Positions 1 through 8,409 of a DNA stretch of 64,000 nucleotides are shown one piece after another. Each line of letters begins with the position of its first letter. The first letter of the stretch is position 1. The stretch is from Hymenobacter canadensis (GTDB taxonomy: Bacteria; Bacteroidota; Bacteroidia; Cytophagales; Hymenobacteraceae). Below the pieces are notes generated by a model that saw only the letters and a program-made list of their open reading frames with translations, made no database searches and was not told where the DNA came from. A program made the translations under genes and the position numbers. The stretch spans positions 682,001 through 746,000 of the forward strand of contig NZ_CP114767.1 in NCBI RefSeq assembly GCF_027359925.1. Direction: 5' to 3'.

Positions 1-1
1 C

Positions 2-1867
2 ATGAGCGTGGCTGCGGCCGGCGCTGTTGTTGGCGCGGCCGGTGCGGCTGCTTCTATGGCTGCGGGCGGCACCACCGCCGCGCCGAAAGGCCCCAGCTTC
101 TCCATCGAAGCGCCTGCCGATCCGGAGCCGCTGGCCGTGGCCCCGTCGCGGGTGCCCACGCCGCTTTCCCTCTCCGATCTGGCCGACGATGATACGCCTC
201 TGTCGCCCCCGAGCAGCGAAAAGCCGGTTGCTCACCCCGAAGCGCCTGCCCTGCAGATTGCCGTGAAGCCCGGTGAGCTGGACCCGGCCGCCGGCGCCGA
301 CATGGCCCGCATTGCCGACGATGACGAGGACATGGAAACCATGCCCGCCGTCAACTACGACCCTACGCTGGACCTGTCGCGCTACCTCTACCCCACGCTG
401 GAGCTGCTCAACGACTACGGCGTGGCCAAAGCCCAGGTAACCAAGGAGGAGCTGGAAGCCAACAAGGACCGCATCGTGGAAACGCTGGGCCACTACGGCA
501 TCAACATCGCCAGCATCAAGGCCACCATCGGCCCCACGGTCACGCTCTACGAAATCGTGCCCGACGCCGGGGTGCGCATCTCCAAAATCAAGAGCCTGGA
601 AGACGATATTGCACTGAGCCTCGCGGCGTTAGGTATCCGTATCATCGCACCTATTCCGGGTAAGGGCACGATTGGTATCGAAGTGCCGAACACCAAGAAG
701 GAGATGGTAAGCATCCGGTCGGTTTTTGCCACCGAGAAGTTTGCCAACACTGAAATGGACCTGCCGATTGCCTTCGGCCGCACCATCACCAACGAGGTGT
801 TCGTCGTCGATCTGGCCAAGATGCCCCACTTGCTGATGGCGGGTGCCACCGGCCAGGGTAAGTCGGTGGGTTTGAACGTGATTCTGGCTTCGCTGCTTTA
901 CAAGCGTCACCCGGCCACGCTCAAGTTCGTGCTCGTCGACCCCAAAAAGGTGGAACTGAGTATCTTCAACAAGATTGAGCGCCACTTCCTGGCCAAGCTG
1001 CCCGACACCGAGGAGGCCATCATCACCGACACCAAGAAGGTGGTGAACACGCTCAACTCCTTATGCATGGAGATGGATAAGCGCTACGACCTGCTCAAGG
1101 ATGCCGGCTGCCGCAACCTGAAGGAGTACAACCGCAAGTTCATTGAGCGCCGCCTGAACCCCAAGAAGGGCCACCGCTTCATGCCGTTCATCGTGCTGGT
1201 AATTGACGAGCTGGCCGACCTGATGATGACCGCCGGCAAAGAGGTGGAAACTCCGATTGCCCGTCTCGCGCAGCTGGCCCGCGCCATCGGCATTCACCTG
1301 ATTGTGGCCACCCAGCGCCCCAGCGTGAACGTTATTACGGGTATCATCAAGGCCAATTTCCCCTGCCGGATTTCCTTTAAGGTGACCAGCAAGATTGACT
1401 CCCGCACCATTCTCGACGCCGGTGGCGCCGACCAGTTGGTGGGCCAGGGTGACATGCTGATTTCGCAGGGCTCCGACATTATCCGGGTGCAGTGCGCCTT
1501 CATCGACACGCCCGAGGTGGACCGCCTCTGCGACTACATCGGCGAGCAGCAGGGCTACCCCGACGCCTACCTGCTGCCCGAAGTGGTGGGCGAAAGCGGT
1601 GGCGGCAGCGGCGACATGGAAGACATGGATCCCGCGCAGCGCGACTCGATGTTTGAGGAAGCCGCCCGCGTTATCGTCACGCACCAGCAGGGCAGCACCT
1701 CGCTGCTGCAGCGCCGCCTGAAGCTCGGCTACAACCGCGCCGGCCGCCTTATCGACCAGCTGGAGCACGCCGGCATCGTGGGGCCGTTTGAGGGCAGCAA
1801 GGCCCGCGAAGTATTAATTCCGGACGAGTACAGTTTGGAACAGTTGTTGAATACGCTGCCCAAGTAA
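2..1867 (+). CDS. ftsK: DNA translocase FtsK, C-terminal part (5' end outside window)
   Basis: This is the motor part of the FtsK/SpoIIIE DNA pump, which moves chromosome ends through the division septum and activates XerCD recombination at dif. The visible 621 residues contain an Ala/Pro/acidic linker (about 1-115), the alpha/beta motor region, a Walker A motif GATGQGKS at about 281-288, a Walker B segment FIVLVIDELADLM around 396-408, the FtsK loop ATQRPSVNVITG, and a C-terminal winged-helix gamma domain (about 555-621) that reads KOPS-type signals. The N-terminal membrane helices are missing, so the real start lies upstream of the window; the Met at position 2 is internal. It is followed 120 bp later by lolA, a neighbour order common in this phylum. 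Family assignment is secure. Confidence 0.96.
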   Translation: MSVAAAGAVVGAAGAAASMAAGGTTAAPKGPSFSIEAPADPEPLAVAPSRVPTPLSLSDLADDDTPLSPPSSEKPVAHPEAPALQIAVKPGELDPAAGADMARIADDDEDMETMPAVNYDPTLDLSRYLYPTLELLNDYGVAKAQVTKEELEANKDRIVETLGHYGINIASIKATIGPTVTLYEIVPDAGVRISKIKSLEDDIALSLAALGIRIIAPIPGKGTIGIEVPNTKKEMVSIRSVFATEKFANTEMDLPIAFGRTITNEVFVVDLAKMPHLLMAGATGQGKSVGLNVILASLLYKRHPATLKFVLVDPKKVELSIFNKIERHFLAKLPDTEEAIITDTKKVVNTLNSLCMEMDKRYDLLKDAGCRNLKEYNRKFIERRLNPKKGHRFMPFIVLVIDELADLMMTAGKEVETPIARLAQLARAIGIHLIVATQRPSVNVITGIIKANFPCRISFKVTSKIDSRTILDAGGADQLVGQGDMLISQGSDIIRVQCAFIDTPEVDRLCDYIGEQQGYPDAYLLPEVVGESGGGSGDMEDMDPAQRDSMFEEAARVIVTHQQGSTSLLQRRLKLGYNRAGRLIDQLEHAGIVGPFEGSKAREVLIPDEYSLEQLLNTLPK

Positions 1868-1988
1868 GCGCCAGCGGCTATTTCCAGCCACGCCAGGGAG
1901 GTTTTACCACTTCTTTTGGTTTAGAAGTAAACAAACTGGCCCGCTACACGTCTCTGTACTCAACCTACCGAATCACCACCTTTTTGCA

Positions 1989-2633
1989 ATGAAAAAATAC
2001 CTCGCCCTGCTTGCTCTTTCCGTGTCGCTCGTGTCGGCCGCTTCGGCGCAGCAGGACCCCAAAGCCGGCAAGATTCTCGACCAGATGAGTGCCAAGTATC
2101 AGGCCATGAAAGCTTTCCGGGCCAACTTCACCCAGACGCTGGAAAATGACGCCACTAAGGTGAAGGAAAACCTGAGCGGTGACATTCTGGTGAGCGGCCA
2201 GAAGTTCCGGCTGAAAATCAGCGGCCAAGAGGTCATCAACAACGGCCAGACGGTCTGGACCTACATGAAGTCGGAAAACGAAGTCAATATCTCCGACTTT
2301 GAGGCCGACGAGCAGGAAATCTCGCCTTCGCAGATCTATACGCTCTACAAGAAGGGCTACAAGTACTCCTACGTGCAGGAAGCCAAGGAAAACGGCGAGG
2401 CCGTCGATGTTATCGAGCTGTCGCCGGAAGACCGCAGCAACCCCGTGTTCAAGGTGCGCCTGAAGGTGAGTAAGGTGGATAAGTCGGTGAAGAGCTGGCA
2501 GATGTTCAAGAAGAACGGCAACCGCTACACCTTCAAGATCAATAAGTTCACGCCGAACGTGCCCGTGGATGCCACCACGTTCAACTTCGACAAGTCGAAA
2601 TACAAAGGCGTGAAGGTTATCGACCTGCGCTAA
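1989..2633 (+). CDS. lolA: Outer-membrane lipoprotein carrier protein LolA
   Basis: The 214-residue product is a LolA-family periplasmic chaperone that accepts lipoproteins from the inner-membrane LolCDE transporter and carries them towards the outer membrane. It opens with a signal peptide (MKKYLALLALSVSLVSAASA, cleavage before QQ) and continues with the usual half-barrel sequence, including the hydrophobic-rich segment around TFTLENDATK-like strands and a C-terminal FNFDKSKYKGVKVIDL. Length is normal for the family. It is followed by a very strong intrinsic terminator, so the transcript ends here. Bacteroidota have LolA but often lack a recognisable LolB, so the acceptor in the outer membrane is not clear from this window. 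Confidence 0.88.
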   Translation: MKKYLALLALSVSLVSAASAQQDPKAGKILDQMSAKYQAMKAFRANFTQTLENDATKVKENLSGDILVSGQKFRLKISGQEVINNGQTVWTYMKSENEVNISDFEADEQEISPSQIYTLYKKGYKYSYVQEAKENGEAVDVIELSPEDRSNPVFKVRLKVSKVDKSVKSWQMFKKNGNRYTFKINKFTPNVPVDATTFNFDKSKYKGVKVIDLR

Positions 2634-2644
2634 TCGTTTCTGTT

Positions 2645-2691
2645 AAACGAAACCGGCCCGCTTCCTTACAAGAGGCGGGCCGGTTTCGTTT
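2645..2691. terminator. Strong intrinsic terminator after lolA
   Basis: Two perfect 17-base arms (2645-2661 and 2675-2691, AAACGAAACCGGCCCGC and its complement) surround a 13-base loop and end in a short T run. It separates lolA from the DUF2851 gene. Confidence 0.85.
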
Positions 2692-2744
2692 GGGGAGATA
2701 CAGCGCCGTGCAGCGCAGGCTGCCCAAGGCGTGCGGTTTCCCAT

Positions 2745-2752
2745 TATCTTGC
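2745..2752 (+). promoter_or_regulatory. Possible -7 box TATCTTGC before the DUF2851 gene
   Basis: The box TATCTTGC resembles the Bacteroidota -7 element TAnnTTTG (two end positions differ). It lies 13 bases before the ATG at 2766, which would give a very short leader. No clear -33 TTTG was seen. Confidence 0.3.
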
Positions 2753-2765
2753 CCGTCCGTACTTT

Positions 2766-4082
2766 ATGGGTGGCGCTATGCAAGAAGATTTCCTCCACTA
2801 CGTCTGGCAGCATCAGTATTTCGATAAAACCGATTTGCGCACCACCGATGGGCAGCCGATAACCGTGCTGCGCCCCGGCATGCGCAACCCCGACGCCGGC
2901 CCCGACTTCCTGAACGCGCGCCTGCAACTGGGCGAAGTGGAGTGGAACGGCGCGGTGGAAATCCATCTGCGCGCCTCCGATTGGCACCGCCACCAGCACC
3001 AGCACGACCCCAAATATGATCAGGTAGTGCTGCACGTAGTGCACGAAGCCGACCAGCCCGTGCACCGCCTCGACGGCAGCGAAGTGCCCGCGCTGGCGCT
3101 GGCCCCGCGCATTGCGCCCACGCTGCTGGCCACGTATGAGAAGCTGATAGTCAATGCGGAAGCCGCCAACGCGCTGCCGTGCGCGGCGCTGCTGAGCACG
3201 GTGCCCGCCGTTACACGCATGAGCATGGTGGAACGGGCGCTGCTGGAGCGGGTGGAGCAGAAAGCCAGCGTGGTGGAAGAGCTGCACCAGCGGCTGGGGC
3301 AGGACTGGGAGGCTACCGCCTACCACGCGCTGGCGGCGGCTTTCGGTTTCCAGAAAAACAGTGAGCCGCTGGCTCGCCTGGCCAAGGCCCTGCCGCTAGG
3401 TATCGTGCGCCGCCACCGCCACGATACGCGCCAGTTGGAAGCCCTGCTGTTCGGGCAGGCCGGCTTCCTGGCCGAAACCGACGCCACCCGCCACGATGCC
3501 TACTTGGCCGGGCTGCGGCAGGAGTTTGCGTTTCTGCAGCACAAGTACAGCCTGCACGGCACAGCTTTGGAAGTGCACGAGTGGAACTTCCTGCGGCTGC
3601 GGCCGGCCAACTTCGCGCCGGTGCGGCTGGCGCAGCTGGCCGCCGTGCTGCACGCCCGCCCCGCCCTGTTCGACGCCCTACTCACGGCCGCTGATGTCCG
3701 CACGCTCACGCAATTTTTCCAGGCCCCAACCACTGACTACTGGCGGCAGCACTTCCGGCCCGGCGTGCCCGGCAAGGTGCCCGCGCTAGGCAAAAGCAGC
3801 GTGCAGGTGCTGATAACCAACGTGGTGGTACCATTGCGGGTGGCCTATGCCCGGCACGTAGGCCAGCCGGAGCTGGTGGAAAGCGCAGTGGCCCTGCTCA
3901 ACGAGCTGCCCGCCGAACACAACCACATTACCGATGCCTATGCGGCGCAGGGCTTCGGCCACCGCAGCGCCGCCGACTCGCAGGGGCTGCTGGCGCTGCA
4001 CCGCGGCTACTGCACGCCGCGCCGCTGCCTGCATTGCGCCATCGGCAGCCGGATTTTGCAACGAACCCCGGCTGTTTCGTGA
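2766..4082 (+). CDS. DUF2851 family protein
   Basis: A 438-residue protein recognisable as DUF2851, a family found widely in Bacteroidota and without a known function. Typical family sequence is seen at the N-terminus: HYVWQHQYFDKTDL, then LRPGMRNPDAGPDFLNARL and WNGAVEIHLRASDWHRH. The C-terminus contains a Cys-containing segment HRGYCTPRRCLHCAIG that is also characteristic. It has no signal peptide or membrane segment and is probably cytoplasmic. An ATG twelve bases further on (MQEDFL) is an equally good start. Its last codons overlap the start of the membrane-protein gene downstream, so the two are likely translated together. Confidence 0.85.
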   Translation: MGGAMQEDFLHYVWQHQYFDKTDLRTTDGQPITVLRPGMRNPDAGPDFLNARLQLGEVEWNGAVEIHLRASDWHRHQHQHDPKYDQVVLHVVHEADQPVHRLDGSEVPALALAPRIAPTLLATYEKLIVNAEAANALPCAALLSTVPAVTRMSMVERALLERVEQKASVVEELHQRLGQDWEATAYHALAAAFGFQKNSEPLARLAKALPLGIVRRHRHDTRQLEALLFGQAGFLAETDATRHDAYLAGLRQEFAFLQHKYSLHGTALEVHEWNFLRLRPANFAPVRLAQLAAVLHARPALFDALLTAADVRTLTQFFQAPTTDYWRQHFRPGVPGKVPALGKSSVQVLITNVVVPLRVAYARHVGQPELVESAVALLNELPAEHNHITDAYAAQGFGHRSAADSQGLLALHRGYCTPRRCLHCAIGSRILQRTPAVS

Positions 4083-5344
4083 AGCTGCTGCTGGCTCTTG
4101 TGCTCAATGCGGGCCTGCTGCTGCTGCTGTGGCACTGGCTGCGGCCCCGGCTCACGGAGGCTGGCATAGGCTGCTGGCTGCTGCCGCTGCTGGGGTTGAA
4201 GCTGCTGGCCTGGGCGGTGGCCAGCTGGCGTCCCAGCGGCGACTCGCGCCACATGCAGCTTTTTGGCAATGCCCTCAGCCAGCAGCTCTGGGAAAGCCCT
4301 GCCGCCTGGCTGCACACGGCGCTCGGCAATGAGTTTCATTTCCACGACTGGCACGTTGTGTTCCACGGCTTTTCCAACACTTTCTTCATGTACAAGGTCG
4401 TGTCGGTGCTGAACTTGGGGGGGGCGGGTAGCCTGTGGCTTTCGGGGCTGTATACCAGCTTGTTTTGCTTTGTGGCTAGCTGGGAGCTGGCCCGCACCGT
4501 GCGCCGCCTGTTCCCGGATACGCCCACTGGAGCGGTGCTGGTGGGCTTTCTGCTGTGGCCCAGCGTGCTGTTCTGGACGGCGGGCCTCACCAAGGAAAGC
4601 GTGCTGGTAGGCAGCGGCGCGGCTGTGGTGGCGCTGGTGCTGCAGTGGCTCTACGGCAGTGAAAAGCTGCGCCCGTGGCAATGGCTGGGCCTGCTGGCGC
4701 TGGCGGCGCTGCACTTTGAGGCGCGCTTCTTTTTTGCGGGGCTGCTGCTGGCGGCGCTGGCCGGGCTGGTCGCCATCCGGACGGGCCAGTGGCTGGGCGG
4801 GTTGCGCCACCGCTGGGGGCAGGTGCTGCTGCTGGCGCTGCTGCTGGCCGGCGGCGTGTACGTGGTGGGGCAGGTGAGCCCCGTATTCACCATGAACCGC
4901 TTCACCAGCCGCCTGCTCACCAACTACCGCGAGCTGTATGCCAAGTCGGCTGGCCGGCCCCGCATCGAGTACCCGGCGCTGCGGCCTACCGGTGAAAGTC
5001 TGCTGGCACATACTCCCGTAGCCATTGGGGCGGCGCTGGTGCGGCCCTGGCCCTGGGAAGGCGGCGGCGCGCTTTACCTCGTGGCCGGGCTCGAAAACCT
5101 GGCGCTGCTGGCGGTGCTGCTCTGGTCGGTGGGGCAAACGCTGCGGGGTAGGGCCGGCCGGCTGCCGTTTGCGCTGGTGCTGGTGCTGCTGCTGTACTGC
5201 ATATTGCTGGCCGCCTTACTGGGTCTGAGCAGCCCCAATCTGGGCACGCTCAACCGCTACCGCGTGGCACTGCTGCCGTATCTATTGTGGCTGGCGCTGC
5301 AGCATGATGGGGCTGCCCGCTGGCTGCGCCGCCTGGGAATGTAG
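4079..5344 (+). CDS. Multi-pass inner-membrane protein, function unknown
   Basis: About 421 residues, most of them in strongly hydrophobic Leu/Ala/Trp-rich stretches; roughly eight to ten membrane helices can be drawn. A loop near residues 75-105 (NEFHFHDWHVVFHGFSNTFF) and a segment LFWTAGLTKESVLVG are the most distinctive parts. The layout recalls polysaccharide polymerase or glycosyltransferase-39-like membrane proteins, but no catalytic motif is certain, so no function is assigned. I chose the GTG at 4079 because it overlaps the TGA stop of the upstream DUF2851 gene (GTGA), a usual sign of translational coupling, and because the protein then starts directly with a membrane helix (VKLLLALVLNAGLLLLLWHW). 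Confidence 0.7.
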   Translation: MKLLLALVLNAGLLLLLWHWLRPRLTEAGIGCWLLPLLGLKLLAWAVASWRPSGDSRHMQLFGNALSQQLWESPAAWLHTALGNEFHFHDWHVVFHGFSNTFFMYKVVSVLNLGGAGSLWLSGLYTSLFCFVASWELARTVRRLFPDTPTGAVLVGFLLWPSVLFWTAGLTKESVLVGSGAAVVALVLQWLYGSEKLRPWQWLGLLALAALHFEARFFFAGLLLAALAGLVAIRTGQWLGGLRHRWGQVLLLALLLAGGVYVVGQVSPVFTMNRFTSRLLTNYRELYAKSAGRPRIEYPALRPTGESLLAHTPVAIGAALVRPWPWEGGGALYLVAGLENLALLAVLLWSVGQTLRGRAGRLPFALVLVLLLYCILLAALLGLSSPNLGTLNRYRVALLPYLLWLALQHDGAARWLRRLGM

Positions 5345-5397
5345 CGGCCGGGCCGTAAAAGCCGGGGCCGGCTGCTTCGCGGCAGCGAACGAATCCG

Positions 5398-5405
5398 TAA
5401 ATTTG
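5398..5405 (+). promoter_or_regulatory. -7 promoter box TAAATTTG
   Basis: An exact match to the Bacteroidota -7 consensus TAnnTTTG, 45 bases before the ATG at 5451. It supports an independent transcript for the NeuD/PglD-like gene and argues against the longer reading frame that begins upstream of it. Confidence 0.55.
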
Positions 5406-5450
5406 CGGTTTGCAACTCCGCCGGCCCACTTGGGCCGCACTTCGCTTCGC

Positions 5451-6083
5451 ATGGAAAATCCTGTAATCATACTTGGTGCCCAAACGGTGGGCATCACCGC
5501 TCTCGACGCTTTTCTCTCCAATGAGGTAGTTGTATACTGCCTCCTCGACGACGACGCGGCGCTGCAGAACACCGAGTTTCTCGACGTGCCCGTGATGGGC
5601 AACACCGACGATAAGGAGCTGCTGAAGCTGCTGGGCAAGAAGTGCGAGGTATTCGTGGCCACCGAAGACACCGCCAGCCGCCGCAGCCTCACCGGCATGC
5701 TCCACGACGAATACCAAGCCGTACCCGTCAATGCCATTCACCAGCGCGCCAGCGTGTCGCCGCACGCGTGGCTGGGGCACGGCAATCTGGTGGGCGCCAA
5801 CGCCGTGGTATCTGGTACCGCCAAAGTGGGCAACGGCTGCCTGATCGGGCCTAATGCGGTGCTTGATGCCCGCGCCGAGTTGGGTGACTACGCCCAGATG
5901 GGGGCCGGGGCCATCCTCAATGCCGACGTGGTGGTGGGGGAGCAGGCCTTCATCGGGGCCGGCGCCATCATCGTGGCCGGCGTCAAAATCGGCAACAAAG
6001 CCCGCGTAGGAGCCGGCTCAGTGGTAGTGGCCGACGTGCCCGCCAACCAGACCGTGTTCGGCAACCCAGCCCAGAAGGTTTAA
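5451..6083 (+). CDS. NeuD/PglD-like sugar O-acyltransferase family protein
   Basis: This 210-residue protein has the two-part build of the NeuD/PglD family: an N-terminal Rossmann-like PglD_N domain (VIILGAQTVG, then YCLLDDDAALQ, about 1-80) and a C-terminal left-handed beta-helix made of hexapeptide repeats (about 95-205, e.g. IGPNAVLDARAELGDYAQMG, VGAGSVVVADVPANQTVFGNPA). Family members acetylate amino sugars used for surface glycans. The usual catalytic His of PglD-like enzymes, in a G-H-D/N segment of the helix, is not visible here (the matching place reads ILNADVVVG), so activity is doubtful. The start at 5451 follows the promoter box at 5398; longer frames would run through the promoter. 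Confidence 0.75.
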   Translation: MENPVIILGAQTVGITALDAFLSNEVVVYCLLDDDAALQNTEFLDVPVMGNTDDKELLKLLGKKCEVFVATEDTASRRSLTGMLHDEYQAVPVNAIHQRASVSPHAWLGHGNLVGANAVVSGTAKVGNGCLIGPNAVLDARAELGDYAQMGAGAILNADVVVGEQAFIGAGAIIVAGVKIGNKARVGAGSVVVADVPANQTVFGNPAQKV

Positions 6084-6163
6084 TTATCAAGGAACAATGA
6101 GCAATGAACAGGTGGTGCGCTAGCTATCATCTGTTCATTGCTCATTGATAATTGCTCATTGCA
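6083..6163. repeat. Inverted repeat, AATGAGCAATGAACAG family
   Basis: Perfect 17-base arms CAATGAGCAATGAACAG (6095-6111) and its complement (6131-6147) surround a 19-base loop; a partial third copy (ATTGCTCATTG) follows just before the trhO start. No T run, so it is a repeat rather than a terminator. Confidence 0.8.
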
Positions 6164-6164
6164 C

Positions 6165-7118
6165 ATGGACTACCACGTTCTGCTCTATTACTGCTACACG
6201 CCGATTGCTGATCCGGAACAATTCCGTGAGGAGCACCATCGGCTGTGTCTGCGGCTGAACCTGCGGGGCCGCATCATTGTGGCGCCCGAGGGCCTCAATG
6301 GCACCGTGTCGGGCACCGTAGCCGACTGCGCCGAGTACAGGCGGGAGGTGAAGGCCGACCCGCGTTTCGCGGCGCTGGAGTTTAAGATCGAAGACGCGCC
6401 GGAGCACACGTTCCAGAAGCTGCACGTGCGCGTGAAGCCGGAAATCGTGCACGTGGGGCTGCCCCATATCAAGCCCTACGAGCGCACCGGCATCCACCTT
6501 TCGCCCCAGGAGTTCAAGGACCTGAAGGACCAGGACGATGTGGTGGTGCTCGATGTGCGCTCCGACTACGAGTACGAGCTGGGCCGCTTCCGGAATGCCG
6601 TGACGCTCGACATCGAGAACTTCCGCGAGTTCCCGGACAAGGTGGCCGAGCTGGAGCAGTACAAAGGCAAGAAAGTGCTGACCTACTGCACCGGCGGCAT
6701 CAAGTGCGAGAAGGCCTCGGCCTTCCTGCTGGAGCAGGGCTTTGAGAATGTGTACCAGCTGCATGGTGGCATCATCAAGTACGGCCTGGAAGCCGGCGGC
6801 GAGGATTTCGACGGCAAATGCTACGTGTTCGATGGCCGTGTGGCAGTAGACGTAAACAGCGTCAACCCGACCGTCATCAGCCAGTGCCACCACTGCCACA
6901 CGCCTTCCGACCGGATGGTGAACTGCGCCAACCCGACCTGCAACGCCCACGTGCCGCTCTGCGAAGCCTGCGGCCAGCAGCTGGAAGGCGCCTGCTCGCC
7001 AGCCTGCCAGGAGCACCCCGCCAAGCGCCCGTACGATGGCACCGGCACCTACCCCAAAATCAGCAACCACTACCGCCCCGAGCAGGGCCTGATTTCGTAT
7101 CGGGCGCCTGCCAAGTAG
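6165..7118 (+). CDS. trhO: tRNA uridine(34) hydroxylase TrhO (YceA, rhodanese family)
   Basis: The 317-residue product matches TrhO, which forms 5-hydroxyuridine at the wobble position of tRNA with oxygen. It has the N-terminal UPF0176 acylphosphatase-like domain (YYCYTPIADPEQFREEH, then GRIIVAPEGLNGTVSGT), a central rhodanese domain with the catalytic Cys in TYCTGGIKCEKASAFLL, and a C-terminal Cys-rich part (CHHCHTPSDRMVNCANPTCN, about 250-300) that looks like a zinc ribbon. The ATG at 6165 gives the usual start MDYHVLLYYCY. Repeats flank the gene on both sides, so it is probably transcribed on its own or with the upstream gene by read-through. Confidence 0.9.
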   Translation: MDYHVLLYYCYTPIADPEQFREEHHRLCLRLNLRGRIIVAPEGLNGTVSGTVADCAEYRREVKADPRFAALEFKIEDAPEHTFQKLHVRVKPEIVHVGLPHIKPYERTGIHLSPQEFKDLKDQDDVVVLDVRSDYEYELGRFRNAVTLDIENFREFPDKVAELEQYKGKKVLTYCTGGIKCEKASAFLLEQGFENVYQLHGGIIKYGLEAGGEDFDGKCYVFDGRVAVDVNSVNPTVISQCHHCHTPSDRMVNCANPTCNAHVPLCEACGQQLEGACSPACQEHPAKRPYDGTGTYPKISNHYRPEQGLISYRAPAK

Positions 7119-7136
7119 GTTGTTATGCAAATGGCC

Positions 7137-7235
7137 CTGTCATCCTGAGCTTGCGAAGGACCTTATCACGTCTGGGTGACTACCGAACGGCTTTGTTCCA
7201 GCGTGACAAGATCCTTCGCAAGCTCAGGATGACAG
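7137..7235. repeat. Inverted repeat, CTGTCATCCTGAGC family (copy 1)
   Basis: Perfect 24-base arms at 7137-7160 and 7212-7235, starting CTGTCATCCTGAGCTTGCG. The match continues with mismatches (TTATCACG against CGTGACAA). Related copies lie at 57426 and 60443. Confidence 0.9.
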
Positions 7236-7271
7236 ATTTTTACAAATTACTCCCGCCTAACTCTCCCACCC

Positions 7272-8144
7272 ATGCCCATTCCCGATTCCGAGCTGATTTT
7301 CAATAAAGACGGCAGCATCTACCACCTCAATCTGCAGCCCGACCACATTGCCGACACTATCATCACCGTCGGCGACCCGGAGCGGGTGCCGATGGTGAGT
7401 GAGCACTTTGACTCGATTGAGACCATCATTAGCAAGCGCGAGTTTGTAACTCACGTGGGCTACTACCAGGGCAAGCGGCTGGCCGTCATCAGCACCGGCA
7501 TGGGCACCGATAACATCGACATTCTGCTCAATGAGCTGGATGCGCTGGTCAACATCGACTTCGTGACCCGGGAGCCTCGGCCGCTGGAGGAGCGCATTGC
7601 GCTGCGCATCGTGCGCGTGGGCACCAGCGGCGCGTTGCAGGCCGACATTCCGATTGGCTCGCACCTGGTTTCGGAGCATGCTGTGGGCCTCGACTCGCTG
7701 ATGCAGTTTTACCCACTGGTGGAAACCGGGCTGGAAGTGGCCGTTGGCGCCGGCGTGCAGCAAGCCCTGGGCCTCGACTACCGCCCGTACTGCGTGCGCG
7801 GCAACGATTTGTTGCGCGAGCAGCTGGGCGCTGGTATGGTGGTCGGCAACACGCTCACCTGCCCCGGCTTCTATGGCCCGCAAGGCCGCGTGCTGCGCCT
7901 GGATCTGCGCATTCCCAACCTGATTGAGCAGTTCCAGAACTTCCGCCACCAGAGCGCCGAAGGCGAGTTCCGCCTAACCAACTTCGAGATGGAAACGGCC
8001 GGCTACTACGCGCTGGGCCGCCTGCTGGGTCACGAAGTGGTGTCGCTGAACGCCATTGTGGCCAACCGCGCCACCGGCGAGTTTGCCACTAACTCCGAGC
8101 AGGTCATCGGCGACCTGATCCAAAAAACCCTGGACCGCCTGTAA
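7272..8144 (+). CDS. Nucleoside phosphorylase (uridine phosphorylase-like)
   Basis: This 290-residue cytoplasmic protein belongs to the PNP/UDP phosphorylase superfamily, which splits nucleosides with phosphate into base and sugar 1-phosphate for salvage. Seen motifs: the phosphate-binding start ITVGDPERVPMVSEHFD (about 33-48), the loop STGMGTDNIDILLNEL (about 76-91) that contributes to the active site, the RVGTSGALQADIPIGS segment, and the FEMETAGYYALGRL segment (about 238) with the base- and ribose-binding Glu residues. The best family guess is uridine phosphorylase; the exact base is uncertain. Its stop codon TAA is the first three bases of a long inverted repeat. Confidence 0.85.
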   Translation: MPIPDSELIFNKDGSIYHLNLQPDHIADTIITVGDPERVPMVSEHFDSIETIISKREFVTHVGYYQGKRLAVISTGMGTDNIDILLNELDALVNIDFVTREPRPLEERIALRIVRVGTSGALQADIPIGSHLVSEHAVGLDSLMQFYPLVETGLEVAVGAGVQQALGLDYRPYCVRGNDLLREQLGAGMVVGNTLTCPGFYGPQGRVLRLDLRIPNLIEQFQNFRHQSAEGEFRLTNFEMETAGYYALGRLLGHEVVSLNAIVANRATGEFATNSEQVIGDLIQKTLDRL

Positions 8145-8409
8145 TCACGGATTTAAGCCGATTAGACGGATTAATCGGATTCCGTTGATCACGGATTTAA
8201 GCGAATTAGACGAATTAATCGGATTTCGTGGACGATTGAAGTTCACTCAAAACAAAAGAGGCTTGCCAACTGGCAAGCCTCTTTTGCTTAATGGACTAAG
8301 AGCCTGAATATAGCACCGTCCACGAAATCCGATTAATCCGTCTAATTCGCTTAAATCCGTGATCAACGGAATCCGATCAATCCGTCTAATCGGCTTAAAT
8401 CCGTGATTA
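8142..8409. repeat. Long inverted repeat with 93-base arms (TAATCACGGATT family, copy 1)
   Basis: Arms at 8142-8234 and 8317-8409 are complementary with about two mismatches. Each arm is itself two related 45-base units built on repeated GGATT/GATTA words. Both arms begin with TAATCACGG, and this TAA is the stop codon of the gene on each side. A terminator hairpin fills the centre. Confidence 0.9.
8254..8287. terminator. Bidirectional terminator in the centre of the long inverted repeat
   Basis: AAAAGAGGCTTGCCA (8254-8268) pairs with 8271-8285, with A and T runs on both sides. It can serve both convergent genes. Confidence 0.85.

Noticed and set aside
170..270. Signs of transfer or a mobile element in the Ala/Pro-rich part of ftsK
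   Set aside because: A variable low-complexity linker is normal between the membrane and motor parts of FtsK.
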